Assembly: GCA_041441455.1 (NCBI GenBank)
Contig: JASDTB010000084.1
Location: 1-50,531, forward strand
Source: JAFIHK01 sp041441455
GTDB taxonomy: Bacteria; Bacteroidota; Bacteroidia; Bacteroidales; UBA932
DNA length: 50,531 nt
Reading direction: 5' to 3'
Positions 17,325-26,342 of this stretch are shown piece after piece. Made by a program: the position numbers and the translations under genes. How positions within the stretch are numbered: the stretch's first letter is position 1; each line of letters opens with the position of its first letter. The notes below the pieces were generated by a model, which had not been told where the DNA came from, ran no database searches, and saw nothing but the letters and a program-made list of their open reading frames with translations.

Positions 17325-18797
17325 CTATTGATGCTCAGCTCTGAGAAGATCAGATATAGTTTTAACAGGATTGAATGTCTCAACTGGAACCTCAACAAAC
17401 ACTGTGTTCCATTGACTCATTGCTCCGTTCCATAAGCCTGGAAGTTCTTGAGCCTTTAATGATCGACCCTCATAGCTTTTTACACTAATGAATCCAGTTT
17501 CGGGATCTACAAATCTCGATAAATCAAACTTTTCACCATGATGATCGGTAAATGAGCAAACAACATCTACTGGATTAAAATGAGTAGAATTCTTTAGATA
17601 ACTCTTCATTAATTCATCTGAAAGATTAATTTGAGCACTTTCCAATATTTGTAAAGAGGTAGATCCATCTGCATCTTTAACAATAAAAGGTCCCCCTCCG
17701 GGCTCACCTGTATTTACAACCATTCCGCACACCCTAACTGGTCTGTCTAGTTTTGCTCTTAAATACTCTTTTAGAATCTCATTTGGTATTTGAGGAATAT
17801 TGATCATAAATGTTGACTTTAAAAAGTCAATTATTTCTGGATAAAGTGCTTCATTTTTCTCACCATCAAGCAACTCTAAATATTTAAAGACTTTTGAACG
17901 AACTCTTAATAAGATTCCAATCAATATTTTCTTCCATGTGATAGTATAACTCAGCATGCTCTCTTTCACCACATTGTCGATATTTTTGATTACAACGATG
18001 TCTGCATAAATATCATTTAAATTGGCAATTAGAGCACCATGTCCACCAGGTCGGAATAACAACTTACCATTATTCAATCTGAATGGCATATTGTTTTCAT
18101 CTACAGCAATAGTGTCGGTAGATGGCTTTTGAACTGTAAAGTCTATTTTAAATCGGCAATTGTATTTTCTTTGATAAACCGGCAAAACTTTATCTGCCAA
18201 CTTTTTAAACCCATCCATATGTTCTGGAGAAACAGTAAAGACAATACGTGCAATACCATCAGGGCCCTTTGCATATAATGCTGCTTCAACTAGATGCTCT
18301 TCAAATGCAGTTCGAACTTCATCTGCATACTTATGAAACTTCAACATTCCCTTTGGAAGAGAACCATAGTTTAATCCATTTTCTCTAAGAATATGCTCTA
18401 TTACCGACAATCGATTATTTCTATCAAATCCATGGATAGTTGCAAGTTCTTTGTAAAATGCAAATTTTGAGAGTTGTTCAAAAACTTTTTCTGATTTATC
18501 ATTTACATTTTTTTGAGACAATATGTCTTCTTCAGCCTCATACAACTCTTTAAACATTCTTGTTGCAGCACCTGATGCCGGAACAAACTTTACTATCTCG
18601 CCATTATACTTGCTTACTTCATCTAAAAGTTGCTCTTGTTCCTCAATCGACAATGTCATTATTCCTCGATCTTTTGTTGCAGGAGCTACTATCTCGGCAA
18701 ATGGGAAACCTGTCTTAAAATAGTCTAGTTGTCTTCGAACATCTTCGATTTTGATTCCAGCTTGGGACATCTGCAGCAAATCATCGTTAGTCAGCAT
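17325..18797 (-). CDS. DUF4301 protein, probable UDP-sugar-pyrophosphorylase-like nucleotidyltransferase
   Basis: This 490-residue protein belongs to DUF4301, common in Bacteroidota and without an assigned function. Reading it against sugar nucleotidyltransferases, I see FVPASGAATRMF (71-82) where the nucleotide-binding G-x-G-T-R loop should be. LPKGMLKF (147-154) is in the place of the substrate Lys motif. FRPGGHGALIANLNDIYADI and then VVIKNIDNV (248-276) resemble the PPGHGD...SNVDNL metal and nucleotide region. GMVVNTGEPGGGPFIVK (358-374) resembles the C-terminal GEPVGVV segment of UDP-sugar pyrophosphorylases. A sugar-phosphate nucleotidyltransferase is therefore likely. Its start overlaps the end of pdxB by 11 bases, so the two are cotranscribed. 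Confidence 0.8.
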   Translation of the reverse strand: MLTNDDLLQMSQAGIKIEDVRRQLDYFKTGFPFAEIVAPATKDRGIMTLSIEEQEQLLDEVSKYNGEIVKFVPASGAATRMFKELYEAEEDILSQKNVNDKSEKVFEQLSKFAFYKELATIHGFDRNNRLSVIEHILRENGLNYGSLPKGMLKFHKYADEVRTAFEEHLVEAALYAKGPDGIARIVFTVSPEHMDGFKKLADKVLPVYQRKYNCRFKIDFTVQKPSTDTIAVDENNMPFRLNNGKLLFRPGGHGALIANLNDIYADIVVIKNIDNVVKESMLSYTITWKKILIGILLRVRSKVFKYLELLDGEKNEALYPEIIDFLKSTFMINIPQIPNEILKEYLRAKLDRPVRVCGMVVNTGEPGGGPFIVKDADGSTSLQILESAQINLSDELMKSYLKNSTHFNPVDVVCSFTDHHGEKFDLSRFVDPETGFISVKSYEGRSLKAQELPGLWNGAMSQWNTVFVEVPVETFNPVKTISDLLRAEHQ

Positions 18798-19926
18798 AGT
18801 TTTGGTCTATTAGGTTTTTTGCAATTTCCATAATATCTTTTGTAAGCTCTCTTCGATAATCATAATTATTTCTGAGATCTTCAAAAGAATCGGGCTTATG
18901 TTTAAGTTTTTCGACGATATCAAATATAGGAAAACTCTCGTTTAAAAGCAAGAAGAGATTTTCTTCAATTGAATGATTGATATTTGGTTTGAAATCAATT
19001 TTCGGGTTCTTCGGGTATTCAATTCGAAAATTAGCTAAATCATCGATTCCAAAATATTTACCAAAACTATTCACACTCATTACAGTGGCATTAATCTTAC
19101 CTTCAAGTGAATATCCAGCAATATGAGGTGTCGAAATATCAGCAACATTCAATAAACGACTATTAATCTTAGGTTCATTATTCCATACATCTAAGATTAC
19201 AGAAGAGAGCTTATTCAATGAACCCTCTAAAGCAATTTCATCTATTACCTCCCCTCTTGATGCGTTTATAAAAATCGATCCTTTTTGAAGTTTTTCAAAA
19301 AAATCGACTCCGAAAGAACCTCTGGTAGAGTTATCTAAAGGAACATGCAGTGTTACAATCTTACACTCTCTTAGAACTTCATTAAGGCAATAGTAATCAT
19401 CTATTGTAATTTGAGATCTCAAACTATCTGTTTTGAATACATCTCTATCTGACTCTAGTTGTGCTCTCTTAGGAGGATCACAACGCATATATTTCACTCC
19501 TAAAAATTCAAACGCAGCAGCAAGTCTCTCTCCTACATTCCCAGCTCCAATTATGCCAACTGTCTCATTTAAAAAATTTGGTTTTCCTACAGAAGCTGCC
19601 CATGCCAAAGTTGTCAAAATATACTGCACAACTCCTCCTGCATTGCACCCTTCTGCATTCTTAAATATAATGCCATTATTTATACAGTACTTTTCATCAA
19701 CATGGTCTCTTCCTATTGTTGCAGATGCTATAAACTTTACTGATGAACCTTTTAGTAGTATTTCATCACATTTAGTTCTGGTTCTTATGATTAACGCATC
19801 GGCATCTTTAACTGCACTATTATCAATAGATGCCCCGGGCAAGTAAACAACCTCCGAAAATTTCTCCAGTACACCATTTATAAAAGGTATTCCTGAGTCA
19901 ACTACTGTTTTAATCCTTTTCATCAT
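18787..19926 (-). CDS. pdxB: 4-phosphoerythronate dehydrogenase
   Basis: This 379-residue member of the D-2-hydroxyacid dehydrogenase family oxidises 4-phosphoerythronate in pyridoxal phosphate synthesis. It has the catalytic-domain start VDSGIPFI, SATIGRDHVDEKYC, the NAD-binding loop GIIGAGNVGERLA, HVPLDNSTRG, NASRGEVIDE and STPHIAGYSLEGK with the catalytic His. The C-terminal 90-residue dimerisation region distinguishes PdxB from serine-pathway SerA. It begins right after the DUF721 gene in the recF operon, and its product supplies the cofactor used by LysA. Confidence 0.93.
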   Translation of the reverse strand: MMKRIKTVVDSGIPFINGVLEKFSEVVYLPGASIDNSAVKDADALIIRTRTKCDEILLKGSSVKFIASATIGRDHVDEKYCINNGIIFKNAEGCNAGGVVQYILTTLAWAASVGKPNFLNETVGIIGAGNVGERLAAAFEFLGVKYMRCDPPKRAQLESDRDVFKTDSLRSQITIDDYYCLNEVLRECKIVTLHVPLDNSTRGSFGVDFFEKLQKGSIFINASRGEVIDEIALEGSLNKLSSVILDVWNNEPKINSRLLNVADISTPHIAGYSLEGKINATVMSVNSFGKYFGIDDLANFRIEYPKNPKIDFKPNINHSIEENLFLLLNESFPIFDIVEKLKHKPDSFEDLRNNYDYRRELTKDIMEIAKNLIDQNYAD

Positions 19927-20217
19927 TTAAAATATCTGAAGTTCCTTAATAGCATCCTCTCCAACAATTTGATTAATCTTTCTCGCTATCTCTCTCCTTT
20001 TAATAATCAATTCATGTTTGATTAAAGGAGAATTTATCTTGCATACTAGTTTTTTATCTCTATAAAATTTACTAATTGTTGCGTCGGCGAATTTGGGACC
20101 AACGACAAGGTCCCAAGCATTATAGATTTTGGAATTATTTAACCCCTCCTCTAGATTCATATTTTTGATGAATAGAGGAATCAGTTCCGACATCGACATA
20201 GCATTTTTTCTCTTCAT
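19927..20217 (-). CDS. DUF721 (DciA-like) protein
   Basis: At 96 residues this is a DUF721 protein: MSMSELIPLFIKN, NAWDLVVGPKFADATISKFYR and KLVCKINSPLIKHEL give the family's KH-like fold. The best-studied relative, DciA, recruits the replicative helicase DnaB. A link to replication is supported by recF, which ends five bases upstream on the same strand. The DnaB-loading role in this organism is inferred. Confidence 0.85.
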   Translation of the reverse strand: MKRKNAMSMSELIPLFIKNMNLEEGLNNSKIYNAWDLVVGPKFADATISKFYRDKKLVCKINSPLIKHELIIKRREIARKINQIVGEDAIKELQIF

Positions 20218-20222
20218 ACTCT

Positions 20223-21323
20223 CTACTGTTTTACGCTCTCAAGATGTCCGTTTTGAACTAAAAACAATGAATTGTCTCCACCTATTCTGCCTAATATATC
20301 ATCTAATCGTATTTTATTACTATCAGTAATGAAAATTTGGCCAAAATCATTACCAGCTGTCAAAAGTAGAAGTCTCTCTACTCTCCCTTGATCTAGTTTG
20401 TCAAATATATCATCTAGCAAAAGAATTGGTTTTCTGCCTGCCCCCTTTTTTGTAATCATATATTGCGACAATTTTAAAGAGATCAAAAAGCTCTTTTGTT
20501 GCCCTTGTGAGCCAAAACGTCTGATTTGATGACCATCTAGCGAAAAGATCATATCGTCACGATGTATGCCTGCTGTTGTATGTTTTAAGATTAAATCTTT
20601 ATCGAGACTCTCTTTATGAAGTTCGAAAAGGGTTGAATCTTGTAGTTCAGATTTATATTCAATATTGATTGACTCATTACCTCCCGAAAGTTTCGAGTAA
20701 AAGTCGGAGGCCACAGGGATCACATCATCGCAAAAAGAGGCTCGCTTTTTAAAAATATAGTCAGCATGAGGGGCCATCTGTTCCGACATTAAGATTAAAA
20801 GCTCTCTATTATCGCCATTCTGCTTCAATAGCTTATTTCTTTGAACTAGCAGTTGATTATATGATTGTACTCTTCGTAAGTACTCCTTATCGGTTTGAGA
20901 TAAAATCATATTTAGAAATCTACGTCTCTCTTCACCGGAGTCATTTATCAAAGATGTGTCGTATGGAGAGACCATTACAACTGGGATTAATCCAATATGG
21001 TCGGACATTCTGCTATAAGGTTTATCATTCCTTTTAACTAGCTTCTCTCCATTTTTTCCAAATGTTATATGAATATTCTCCTCTGTATTGTCCTCTCGAA
21101 CATATTCTCCAGTAATAGAAAAAGCTATACTATCGTGATTTACGACTATGTTGTCGGCAGTAGTAAAGAAACTTTTTGTAACTGACAGGTAATAAATAGC
21201 ATCGAGTAGGTTAGTTTTGCCCGATCCATTCATTCCGGCAATGCAGTTTATTCCCGATGAGAAACTTAGCCTTGCCTCTTTGATGTTTCTAAAATTGTTG
21301 AGATATATGTTTCTTAAATGCAT
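20223..21323 (-). CDS. recF: DNA replication and repair protein RecF
   Basis: This 366-residue SMC-like ATPase loads RecA with RecO and RecR at gaps in DNA. It carries Walker A GMNGSGKTNLL at 30-40, LDAIYYLSVTKSF, the signature region FGSQGQQKSFLISLKL and Walker B PILLLDDIFDKLD, in which the D-loop follows. The length is standard. It heads recF-DUF721-pdxB-DUF4301. CAAAGTTA at 21342-21349 gives TAACTTTG, a fair -7 box on this strand. The TPR gene reads away on the other strand. Confidence 0.96.
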   Translation of the reverse strand: MHLRNIYLNNFRNIKEARLSFSSGINCIAGMNGSGKTNLLDAIYYLSVTKSFFTTADNIVVNHDSIAFSITGEYVREDNTEENIHITFGKNGEKLVKRNDKPYSRMSDHIGLIPVVMVSPYDTSLINDSGEERRRFLNMILSQTDKEYLRRVQSYNQLLVQRNKLLKQNGDNRELLILMSEQMAPHADYIFKKRASFCDDVIPVASDFYSKLSGGNESINIEYKSELQDSTLFELHKESLDKDLILKHTTAGIHRDDMIFSLDGHQIRRFGSQGQQKSFLISLKLSQYMITKKGAGRKPILLLDDIFDKLDQGRVERLLLLTAGNDFGQIFITDSNKIRLDDILGRIGGDNSLFLVQNGHLESVKQ

Positions 21324-21369
21324 GTAGATTATATTACACTACAAAGTTACTACATTTATAAATTAAATA

Positions 21370-21399
21370 TTTGAGATTAGACAAAATATTGTATTTTTG
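21370..21399 (+). promoter_or_regulatory. Promoter for the TPR-yebC operon
   Basis: TTTG at 21370-21373 and TATTTTTG at 21392-21399 are 18 bases apart, 27 bases ahead of the ATG at 21426. Confidence 0.65.
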
Positions 21400-21425
21400 C
21401 ATTCTGCATAAAAATTTAGTAAAAC

Positions 21426-22097
21426 ATGTCAAAGAACGTTAAAAACCACGATGCTGAAGAGGCTATAGAACATGCTCTTACATCTACCGAGCACGTAATT
21501 GAAAAGTACAAAAAACCTATTTTATACGGAGTAATAGCGGTTATTGCAATTGCCGCTCTGTCGCTGGGATATCAGCACCTTATCCGCAAACCAAAAATGC
21601 AAGAAGCAATGGCTCAGACATTTCTTGCGGAACAATACTTCCGTGCAGATTCATTTGCACTTGCCCTTAATGGTGATGGAAATGCTTATGGATTCAAAAA
21701 AATCATTGATGAGTATGGTACTCTTGCCGGAGAAGCTGTCTATTTTTATGCAGGTATCTGCGAATTACAACTAGGTCAGTACAAAAACGCAATCGACTAT
21801 CTTAAGAAGTATGATGGTGATGATCAAATCTTAAGCGCCAGAGCACTAGCTTGTATCGGTGATGCTCATGCTGGTCTTCAGGAAAATAAAGAGGCTATCA
21901 ACTACTATCTTAAAGCTGCCAATTTCGCAGAAAACGCTTTTGCAGCTGGATACCTTTTAAAAGCAGGTATAATGTATGAAGAGCTTGGCGAAAAAGACAA
22001 TGCTATCAAAACTTATCAAGAAATCAAAGACAAATATCCACAAACTGTTGAAGGATACGAAATAGATAAATATATTTCAAGAATTCAACAACAATAG
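21426..22097 (+). CDS. Tetratricopeptide-repeat membrane-anchored protein
   Basis: This 223-residue protein has a charged N terminus, one membrane helix at about residues 34-52 (ILYGVIAVIAIAALSLGY) and then four or so TPR helix pairs (YKNAIDYLKKYDG and KDNAIKTYQEIKDKYPQTVEGY). The layout resembles YfgM, a periplasmic chaperone partner of SecYEG. It lies eight bases ahead of yebC and is cotranscribed. The YfgM role is an inference from layout only. Confidence 0.85.
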   Translation: MSKNVKNHDAEEAIEHALTSTEHVIEKYKKPILYGVIAVIAIAALSLGYQHLIRKPKMQEAMAQTFLAEQYFRADSFALALNGDGNAYGFKKIIDEYGTLAGEAVYFYAGICELQLGQYKNAIDYLKKYDGDDQILSARALACIGDAHAGLQENKEAINYYLKAANFAENAFAAGYLLKAGIMYEELGEKDNAIKTYQEIKDKYPQTVEGYEIDKYISRIQQQ

Positions 22098-22105
22098 ATT
22101 CTGCA

Positions 22106-22825
22106 ATGGGAAGAGCATTTGAATTTCGAAAGGAGAGAAAATTTAAACGTTGGGGCAACATGTCTCGTGTTTTCACAAGGATTGGAAAAGAGATTACAAT
22201 GGCTGCTAAGTCCGGCGGTACAGATCCGGACAACAACCCAAGACTAAGAGCCCTTATTTCAACGGCACGTTCGGAGAACATGCCAAAAGATAATGTTGAA
22301 AGAGCTATCAAAAGAGCTGTAGAGAAGGATACTTCTGATTATAAAGAGAATGTATATGAAGGATACGGTCCTCATGGGATTGCCTTTCTTGTAGAGACCG
22401 CTACTGACAATCCAACAAGAACTGTTGCAAACATTCGCAGCTATTTCAATAAGTTTGGAGGTTCACTTGGAACTTCAGGCAGTGTTGATTTTATGTTTGA
22501 GAGAAAGTGCGTTTTTAAAATAAAATCACAAACACCAGTAGATATTGAAGAGCTAGAACTTGAACTGATAGATTTTGGAGCCGAAGAGGTCTTTTCTGAC
22601 GAAGAGGGAGGCATTATGATCTACGGAACATTTGAATCATACGGAGCTATTCAGAAATTCATCGAAGAAAAAGGATATGAACTAGTTTCTGGAGCCTTCG
22701 AAAGAATCCCAACTGTTGAATTAAAACAGCTTCCTGATGATCAAAAAGCTGAATTAGAAAAGCTTATAGACAGATTTGAGAACGACGATGATGTTCAAAA
22801 TGTCTATCATACGATGGCTAATTAA
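22106..22825 (+). CDS. yebC: YebC/PmpR family protein
   Basis: This 239-residue protein has the family's opening (MGRAFEFRKERKFKRWGNM) and the three-domain fold marked by NNPRLRALISTARSENMPKDNV, YEGYGPHGIAFLVETATDNP and GTSGSVDFMFERK. YebC-type proteins have long been annotated as transcription regulators. Recent work assigns some of them to rescue of ribosomes stalled at proline runs. It is followed by a terminator. Confidence 0.94.
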   Translation: MGRAFEFRKERKFKRWGNMSRVFTRIGKEITMAAKSGGTDPDNNPRLRALISTARSENMPKDNVERAIKRAVEKDTSDYKENVYEGYGPHGIAFLVETATDNPTRTVANIRSYFNKFGGSLGTSGSVDFMFERKCVFKIKSQTPVDIEELELELIDFGAEEVFSDEEGGIMIYGTFESYGAIQKFIEEKGYELVSGAFERIPTVELKQLPDDQKAELEKLIDRFENDDDVQNVYHTMAN

Positions 22826-22840
22826 TTTAAAAAATTATAG

Positions 22841-22876
22841 AAAAAGTGATTGGTTTTCCAGTCACTTTTTTTTTGG
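22841..22876 (+). terminator. Rho-independent terminator after yebC
   Basis: AAAAAGTGATTGG (22841-22853) pairs with CCAGTCACTTTTT (22858-22870) around a TTTT loop, with T residues running on to 22874. Confidence 0.85.
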
Positions 22877-22903
22877 GCATACTATTATTAATTCTTACCT
22901 TTG
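22872..22903 (+). promoter_or_regulatory. Promoter for the methylmalonyl-CoA decarboxylase operon
   Basis: TTTG at 22872-22875 and TACCTTTG at 22896-22903 are 20 bases apart, a near-ideal Bacteroidota promoter. The -33 box overlaps the T run of the preceding terminator. Confidence 0.75.
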
Positions 22904-22949
22904 CCCGATATTTAGTTAATATTTTATTATTTAATCAATACTATTTGTT

Positions 22950-23363
22950 ATGAAATTGTCGCATATTGAGCACATCGGCATTGCCGTAAAATCATTGGAG
23001 ACAGCTATTCCATACTATGAAAACATCCTTGGTATGAAATGCTATGCCGTTGAAGAGGTTGCCGATCAAAAAGTTAAGACAGCCTTCTTTAAAATCGGTC
23101 AAACTAAGATCGAACTTCTAGAGAGTACAGATCCCGAAGGTCCTATTGGAAAGTTTATCGAAAAGAAGGGAGAAGGTGTTCACCATATAGCTTTCGCAAC
23201 TGAGGACGGAGTTCAGGCAAGTCTAGACGAACTTGCAGAAAAAGGAGTACAACTAATCGATAAAGCACCAAGAAAAGGTGCTGAAGGTTTGAATATCGCA
23301 TTCCTACACCCAAAATCAACTATCGGAGTTCTTACCGAACTTTGTGAAGATCCTAGAAAATAA
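22950..23363 (+). CDS. mce: Methylmalonyl-CoA epimerase
   Basis: This 137-residue vicinal-oxygen-chelate protein interconverts (R)- and (S)-methylmalonyl-CoA. HIEHIGIAVKSLE carries the first metal His, KIELLESTDPEGPIGKF the middle Glu and GEGVHHIAFATED the second His. It is first in the operon with all decarboxylase subunits, which fits the succinate-to-propionate route: mutase product, epimerase, then decarboxylase. Length and motifs are standard. Confidence 0.96.
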   Translation: MKLSHIEHIGIAVKSLETAIPYYENILGMKCYAVEEVADQKVKTAFFKIGQTKIELLESTDPEGPIGKFIEKKGEGVHHIAFATEDGVQASLDELAEKGVQLIDKAPRKGAEGLNIAFLHPKSTIGVLTELCEDPRK

Positions 23364-23389
23364 CCGAAATAAAAATAAATAAATACAAA

Positions 23390-24943
23390 ATGAGCCAACA
23401 ACTTGAACAAGTTAAAGCGCTTATCCAACTTAGGGAAAAAGCGCGTTTAGGAGGTGGTCAGAAAAGGATCGACTCACAACATCAAAAAGGTAAATTCACA
23501 GCTCGCGAGAGAATCGCAATGCTACTCGACGAGGGAAGCTTCGAAGAGTTTGACATGTTTGTTACTCACCGCTGCACAAATTTTGGAATGGAAAAAGAGA
23601 CATTCCTAGGTGATGGTGTTGTTACAGGATATGGTACAATTCTAGGTAGACTAGTTTATGTATTTGCACAAGATTTCACAGTATTTGGTGGATCGCTTTC
23701 TGAAAGTTTCGCTATGAAAATTTGCAAGATCATGGATCAAGCAATGAAAGTAGGAGCTCCTGTAATCGGCATCAACGACTCAGGTGGAGCACGTATTCAA
23801 GAGGGTGTTAATGCACTTGCTGGATATGCTGAAATTTTCCAAAGAAATATCATGGCATCAGGAGTGATTCCTCAGATTTCAGGAATCTTCGGACCATGTG
23901 CAGGTGGTGCTGTTTACTCTCCAGCGTTGACTGACTTCAACATCATGACTAAAGGCACAAGCTACATGTTCCTAACAGGACCTAAAGTAGTTAAAACCGT
24001 TACTGGTGAAGATGTTACTCAAGAACAACTTGGAGGAGCAAGCGTTCACGCATCTAAGAGTGGAGTTGCTCACTTTGCAGTAAATTCGGAAGAAGAGGGT
24101 ATTCAAGTAATCAGAGATCTACTTAGCTATATTCCTCAAAACAATCTTGAAGAGGCTCCACTAGAGCCAACAGCAGATCCAATTGATCGTTTAGAAGACT
24201 CTTTGAACGATATCATCCCAGATAGTCCTAACAAACCATACGATATGTATGAAGTTATTGCTAGAATTGTAGATGATGGTAAATTCCTTGAAGTACACAA
24301 AGATTTTGCACCTAATATTATTGTTGGTTTTGCAAGATTTAATGGTGTATCTGTAGGTATCGTTGCAAATCAGCCAAAAGTTCTTGCAGGTGTACTAGAT
24401 AATAACTCATCTAGAAAAGCAGCAAGATTTGTACGTTTCTGTGATGCATTCAATATTCCATTAGTTACATTAGTTGACGTACCAGGATTCCTTCCAGGAA
24501 CACAACAAGAGTATGGCGGAATTATTCTACATGGAGCTAAACTTCTTTACGCTTATGGCGAGGCTACTGTTCCTAAAGTAACTGTTACGCTTAGAAAATC
24601 TTATGGTGGAGCGTATTGCGTAATGAGCAGTAAACACCTTCGTGGCGATATTAACTACGCATGGCCAACTGCAGAAATCGCTGTTATGGGTCCATCTGGA
24701 GCGATTGAAGTTCTTTATGGCAAAGAGGTTGCTAAAGCTGAAGATCCAGCTACTTTCTCTGCAGAAAAAGAAAAAGAGTACAGAGATGCATTTGCAAACC
24801 CTTACAATGCAGCAAGATATGGCTACATTGACGATGTAATTGAACCAAGAAATACTCGTTTCCGTGTAATCAGAGCACTTCAACAACTTGCTACTAAGAA
24901 ACTTACAAACCCTGCAAAGAAACACGATAACCTTCCACTATAA
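23390..24943 (+). CDS. mmdA: Methylmalonyl-CoA decarboxylase, carboxyltransferase (alpha) subunit
   Basis: This 517-residue protein of the acyl-CoA carboxyltransferase fold moves the carboxyl group of methylmalonyl-CoA to biotin on the gamma subunit. GSFEEFDMFVTHRC, the oxyanion-hole region GINDSGGARIQEGV, GPCAGGAVYSPA, and the second-domain GFLPGTQQEYGGIILHGAKL and SYGGAYCVMSSKHL are all present. It could be read as propionyl-CoA carboxylase beta, but the neighbours (OadG, biotin protein, OadB-like pump) decide for the decarboxylase. Confidence 0.95.
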   Translation: MSQQLEQVKALIQLREKARLGGGQKRIDSQHQKGKFTARERIAMLLDEGSFEEFDMFVTHRCTNFGMEKETFLGDGVVTGYGTILGRLVYVFAQDFTVFGGSLSESFAMKICKIMDQAMKVGAPVIGINDSGGARIQEGVNALAGYAEIFQRNIMASGVIPQISGIFGPCAGGAVYSPALTDFNIMTKGTSYMFLTGPKVVKTVTGEDVTQEQLGGASVHASKSGVAHFAVNSEEEGIQVIRDLLSYIPQNNLEEAPLEPTADPIDRLEDSLNDIIPDSPNKPYDMYEVIARIVDDGKFLEVHKDFAPNIIVGFARFNGVSVGIVANQPKVLAGVLDNNSSRKAARFVRFCDAFNIPLVTLVDVPGFLPGTQQEYGGIILHGAKLLYAYGEATVPKVTVTLRKSYGGAYCVMSSKHLRGDINYAWPTAEIAVMGPSGAIEVLYGKEVAKAEDPATFSAEKEKEYRDAFANPYNAARYGYIDDVIEPRNTRFRVIRALQQLATKKLTNPAKKHDNLPL

Positions 24944-24958
24944 TTAAAACAACAAAGA

Positions 24959-25876
24959 ATGAAAAAAATAATAAAAATATTTTTGTTGTCGGGGTTATTG
25001 CTTTCGGGCCATAATTTGTTTGCTCAAAATCAACGAGAAATCAGAATTAATGAATTCTTGGTTATAAATAAAGATGATTTTGAGGACGATTTTGGTCATA
25101 AAAGCGGTTGGATTGAACTTTTCAACTCTTCATATGGCACAATCAATATTGGTGGATGCTATTTGACAAATGATCCTAACAACCTTACTAAATACATTAT
25201 CCCAAAAGGAGATGCTACAACTAAGATTAAACCCAGACAGCATGTGCTTTTTTGGGCAGATAATCAACCATTTAGAGGAACCTATCATATTAATTTTACA
25301 TTAACTGAATCTAACGAAATTCTATTTGTTAGTAGCGATGGTAAAACAATTATTGATAGAATTAAAATCAATCATTCACAACTAGATACTAACGTATCAT
25401 TTGGAAGAATAAATGATGGAATTGGTTCAACTGATGGAAACGGTGAAGGTTGGGGTATTCTTGAAAGAACCTCTCCTAGCACAATTAACTCTGGTGCTGA
25501 AAAAGAACCAGCATCTGTTGTGTTCAAAAAAGCCGATCCTTATGGAGTAATTATGGCTTTTACTGCAATGTCTGTAGTTTTCCTTGCTCTTATTCTTCTG
25601 TATGTTGCCTTTAAATTTGTAGGTAACAATTCAATCAGAAGGAACAAACAAAGAGCTGTTGAAACTGCTGAAAAAGAAGGTGTAGAGATTACCTCGCAGG
25701 AAGATTCAAATGCAGAACAACTTGCTGCAATTGCTGCTGCTCTTCATACATACCTAGAAGAGAGTGAAGTTCATGATCTAGAAAATACGATCTTGACAAT
25801 AAGTAAAGTAACCAAACATTATTCTCCATGGAGTTCGAAAATTTATACACTTCGTGAAACTCCTCAGAAAAAGTAA
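24959..25876 (+). CDS. mmdD: Decarboxylase delta subunit (OadG type) with lamin-tail domain
   Basis: This 305-residue protein has a signal peptide (residues 1-22, ending LFAQ), then a lamin-tail-like beta-sandwich (REIRINEFLV, SGWIELFNSS and YLTNDPNNL). A single membrane helix follows near residues 199-221 (VIMAFTAMSVVFLALILLYV), then a cytoplasmic tail. The helix region is the OadG part that tethers alpha and gamma to the beta pump. The large exported domain is absent from the Klebsiella and Veillonella small subunits, but I believe it is usual in Bacteroidota. Its role is unknown. Confidence 0.85.
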   Translation: MKKIIKIFLLSGLLLSGHNLFAQNQREIRINEFLVINKDDFEDDFGHKSGWIELFNSSYGTINIGGCYLTNDPNNLTKYIIPKGDATTKIKPRQHVLFWADNQPFRGTYHINFTLTESNEILFVSSDGKTIIDRIKINHSQLDTNVSFGRINDGIGSTDGNGEGWGILERTSPSTINSGAEKEPASVVFKKADPYGVIMAFTAMSVVFLALILLYVAFKFVGNNSIRRNKQRAVETAEKEGVEITSQEDSNAEQLAAIAAALHTYLEESEVHDLENTILTISKVTKHYSPWSSKIYTLRETPQKK

Positions 25877-25897
25877 TTGTAAAAAAGCATTTAAATA

Positions 25898-26341
25898 ATG
25901 AAAGAATATAAATTAAAAATTAATGGCAACGAATATATTGTAAACGTTGCTGGTGTTGAGGATTCAATTGCGGAGGTTGAAGTGAATGGAATACCATTTA
26001 AAGTTGAAATTGACAGTCCTCTTAAAAAACAAACAGTTACAACTCCAAAAGTTAACAAACCGGCAAGTGTTCAACCTACAGTTGCAAAACCTACAGCAAC
26101 AGTTGTTGCTGCAGCGCCATCTTTAGGTGAAGTTGCTGTTTCTTCTCCACTACCAGGGGTTATCCTTGACGTTGTTGTGAAAGAAGGAGATGCTGTTAAA
26201 AAAGGCCAAAAACTAATGGTATTAGAGGCGATGAAAATGGAGAACGTTATCGAATCTAGTGCTGATGGAAAAGTTATTAGCATTAAAGTTAACAAAGGTG
26301 ACTCTGTACTAGAAGGTGCACCGCTAATCATTATTGGATAA
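25898..26341 (+). CDS. mmdC: Methylmalonyl-CoA decarboxylase biotin carrier (gamma) subunit
   Basis: At 147 residues this has a short N-terminal beta domain (residues 1-40) and a Pro/Ala/Thr/Lys-rich flexible linker (45-75). The C-terminal biotinyl domain has EAMKMEN, with biotin on K113. The swinging arm carries CO2 from the alpha to the beta subunit. Its stop at 26341 is one base from the start of the beta gene, so the two are coupled. Confidence 0.95.
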   Translation: MKEYKLKINGNEYIVNVAGVEDSIAEVEVNGIPFKVEIDSPLKKQTVTTPKVNKPASVQPTVAKPTATVVAAAPSLGEVAVSSPLPGVILDVVVKEGDAVKKGQKLMVLEAMKMENVIESSADGKVISIKVNKGDSVLEGAPLIIIG

Positions 26342-26342
26342 T

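Noticed and set aside
19433..19846. 137-residue ORF antisense to pdxB
   Set aside because: It lies wholly inside pdxB, which has clear family motifs; it has no recognisable domain.
24527..24925. 132-residue ORF antisense to mmdA
   Set aside because: It is a Ser/Cys/Phe-rich shadow of a conserved gene.
26334..26342. TTG start for mmdB
   Set aside because: ATG 26343 follows the mmdC stop by one base and gives the normal N terminus.
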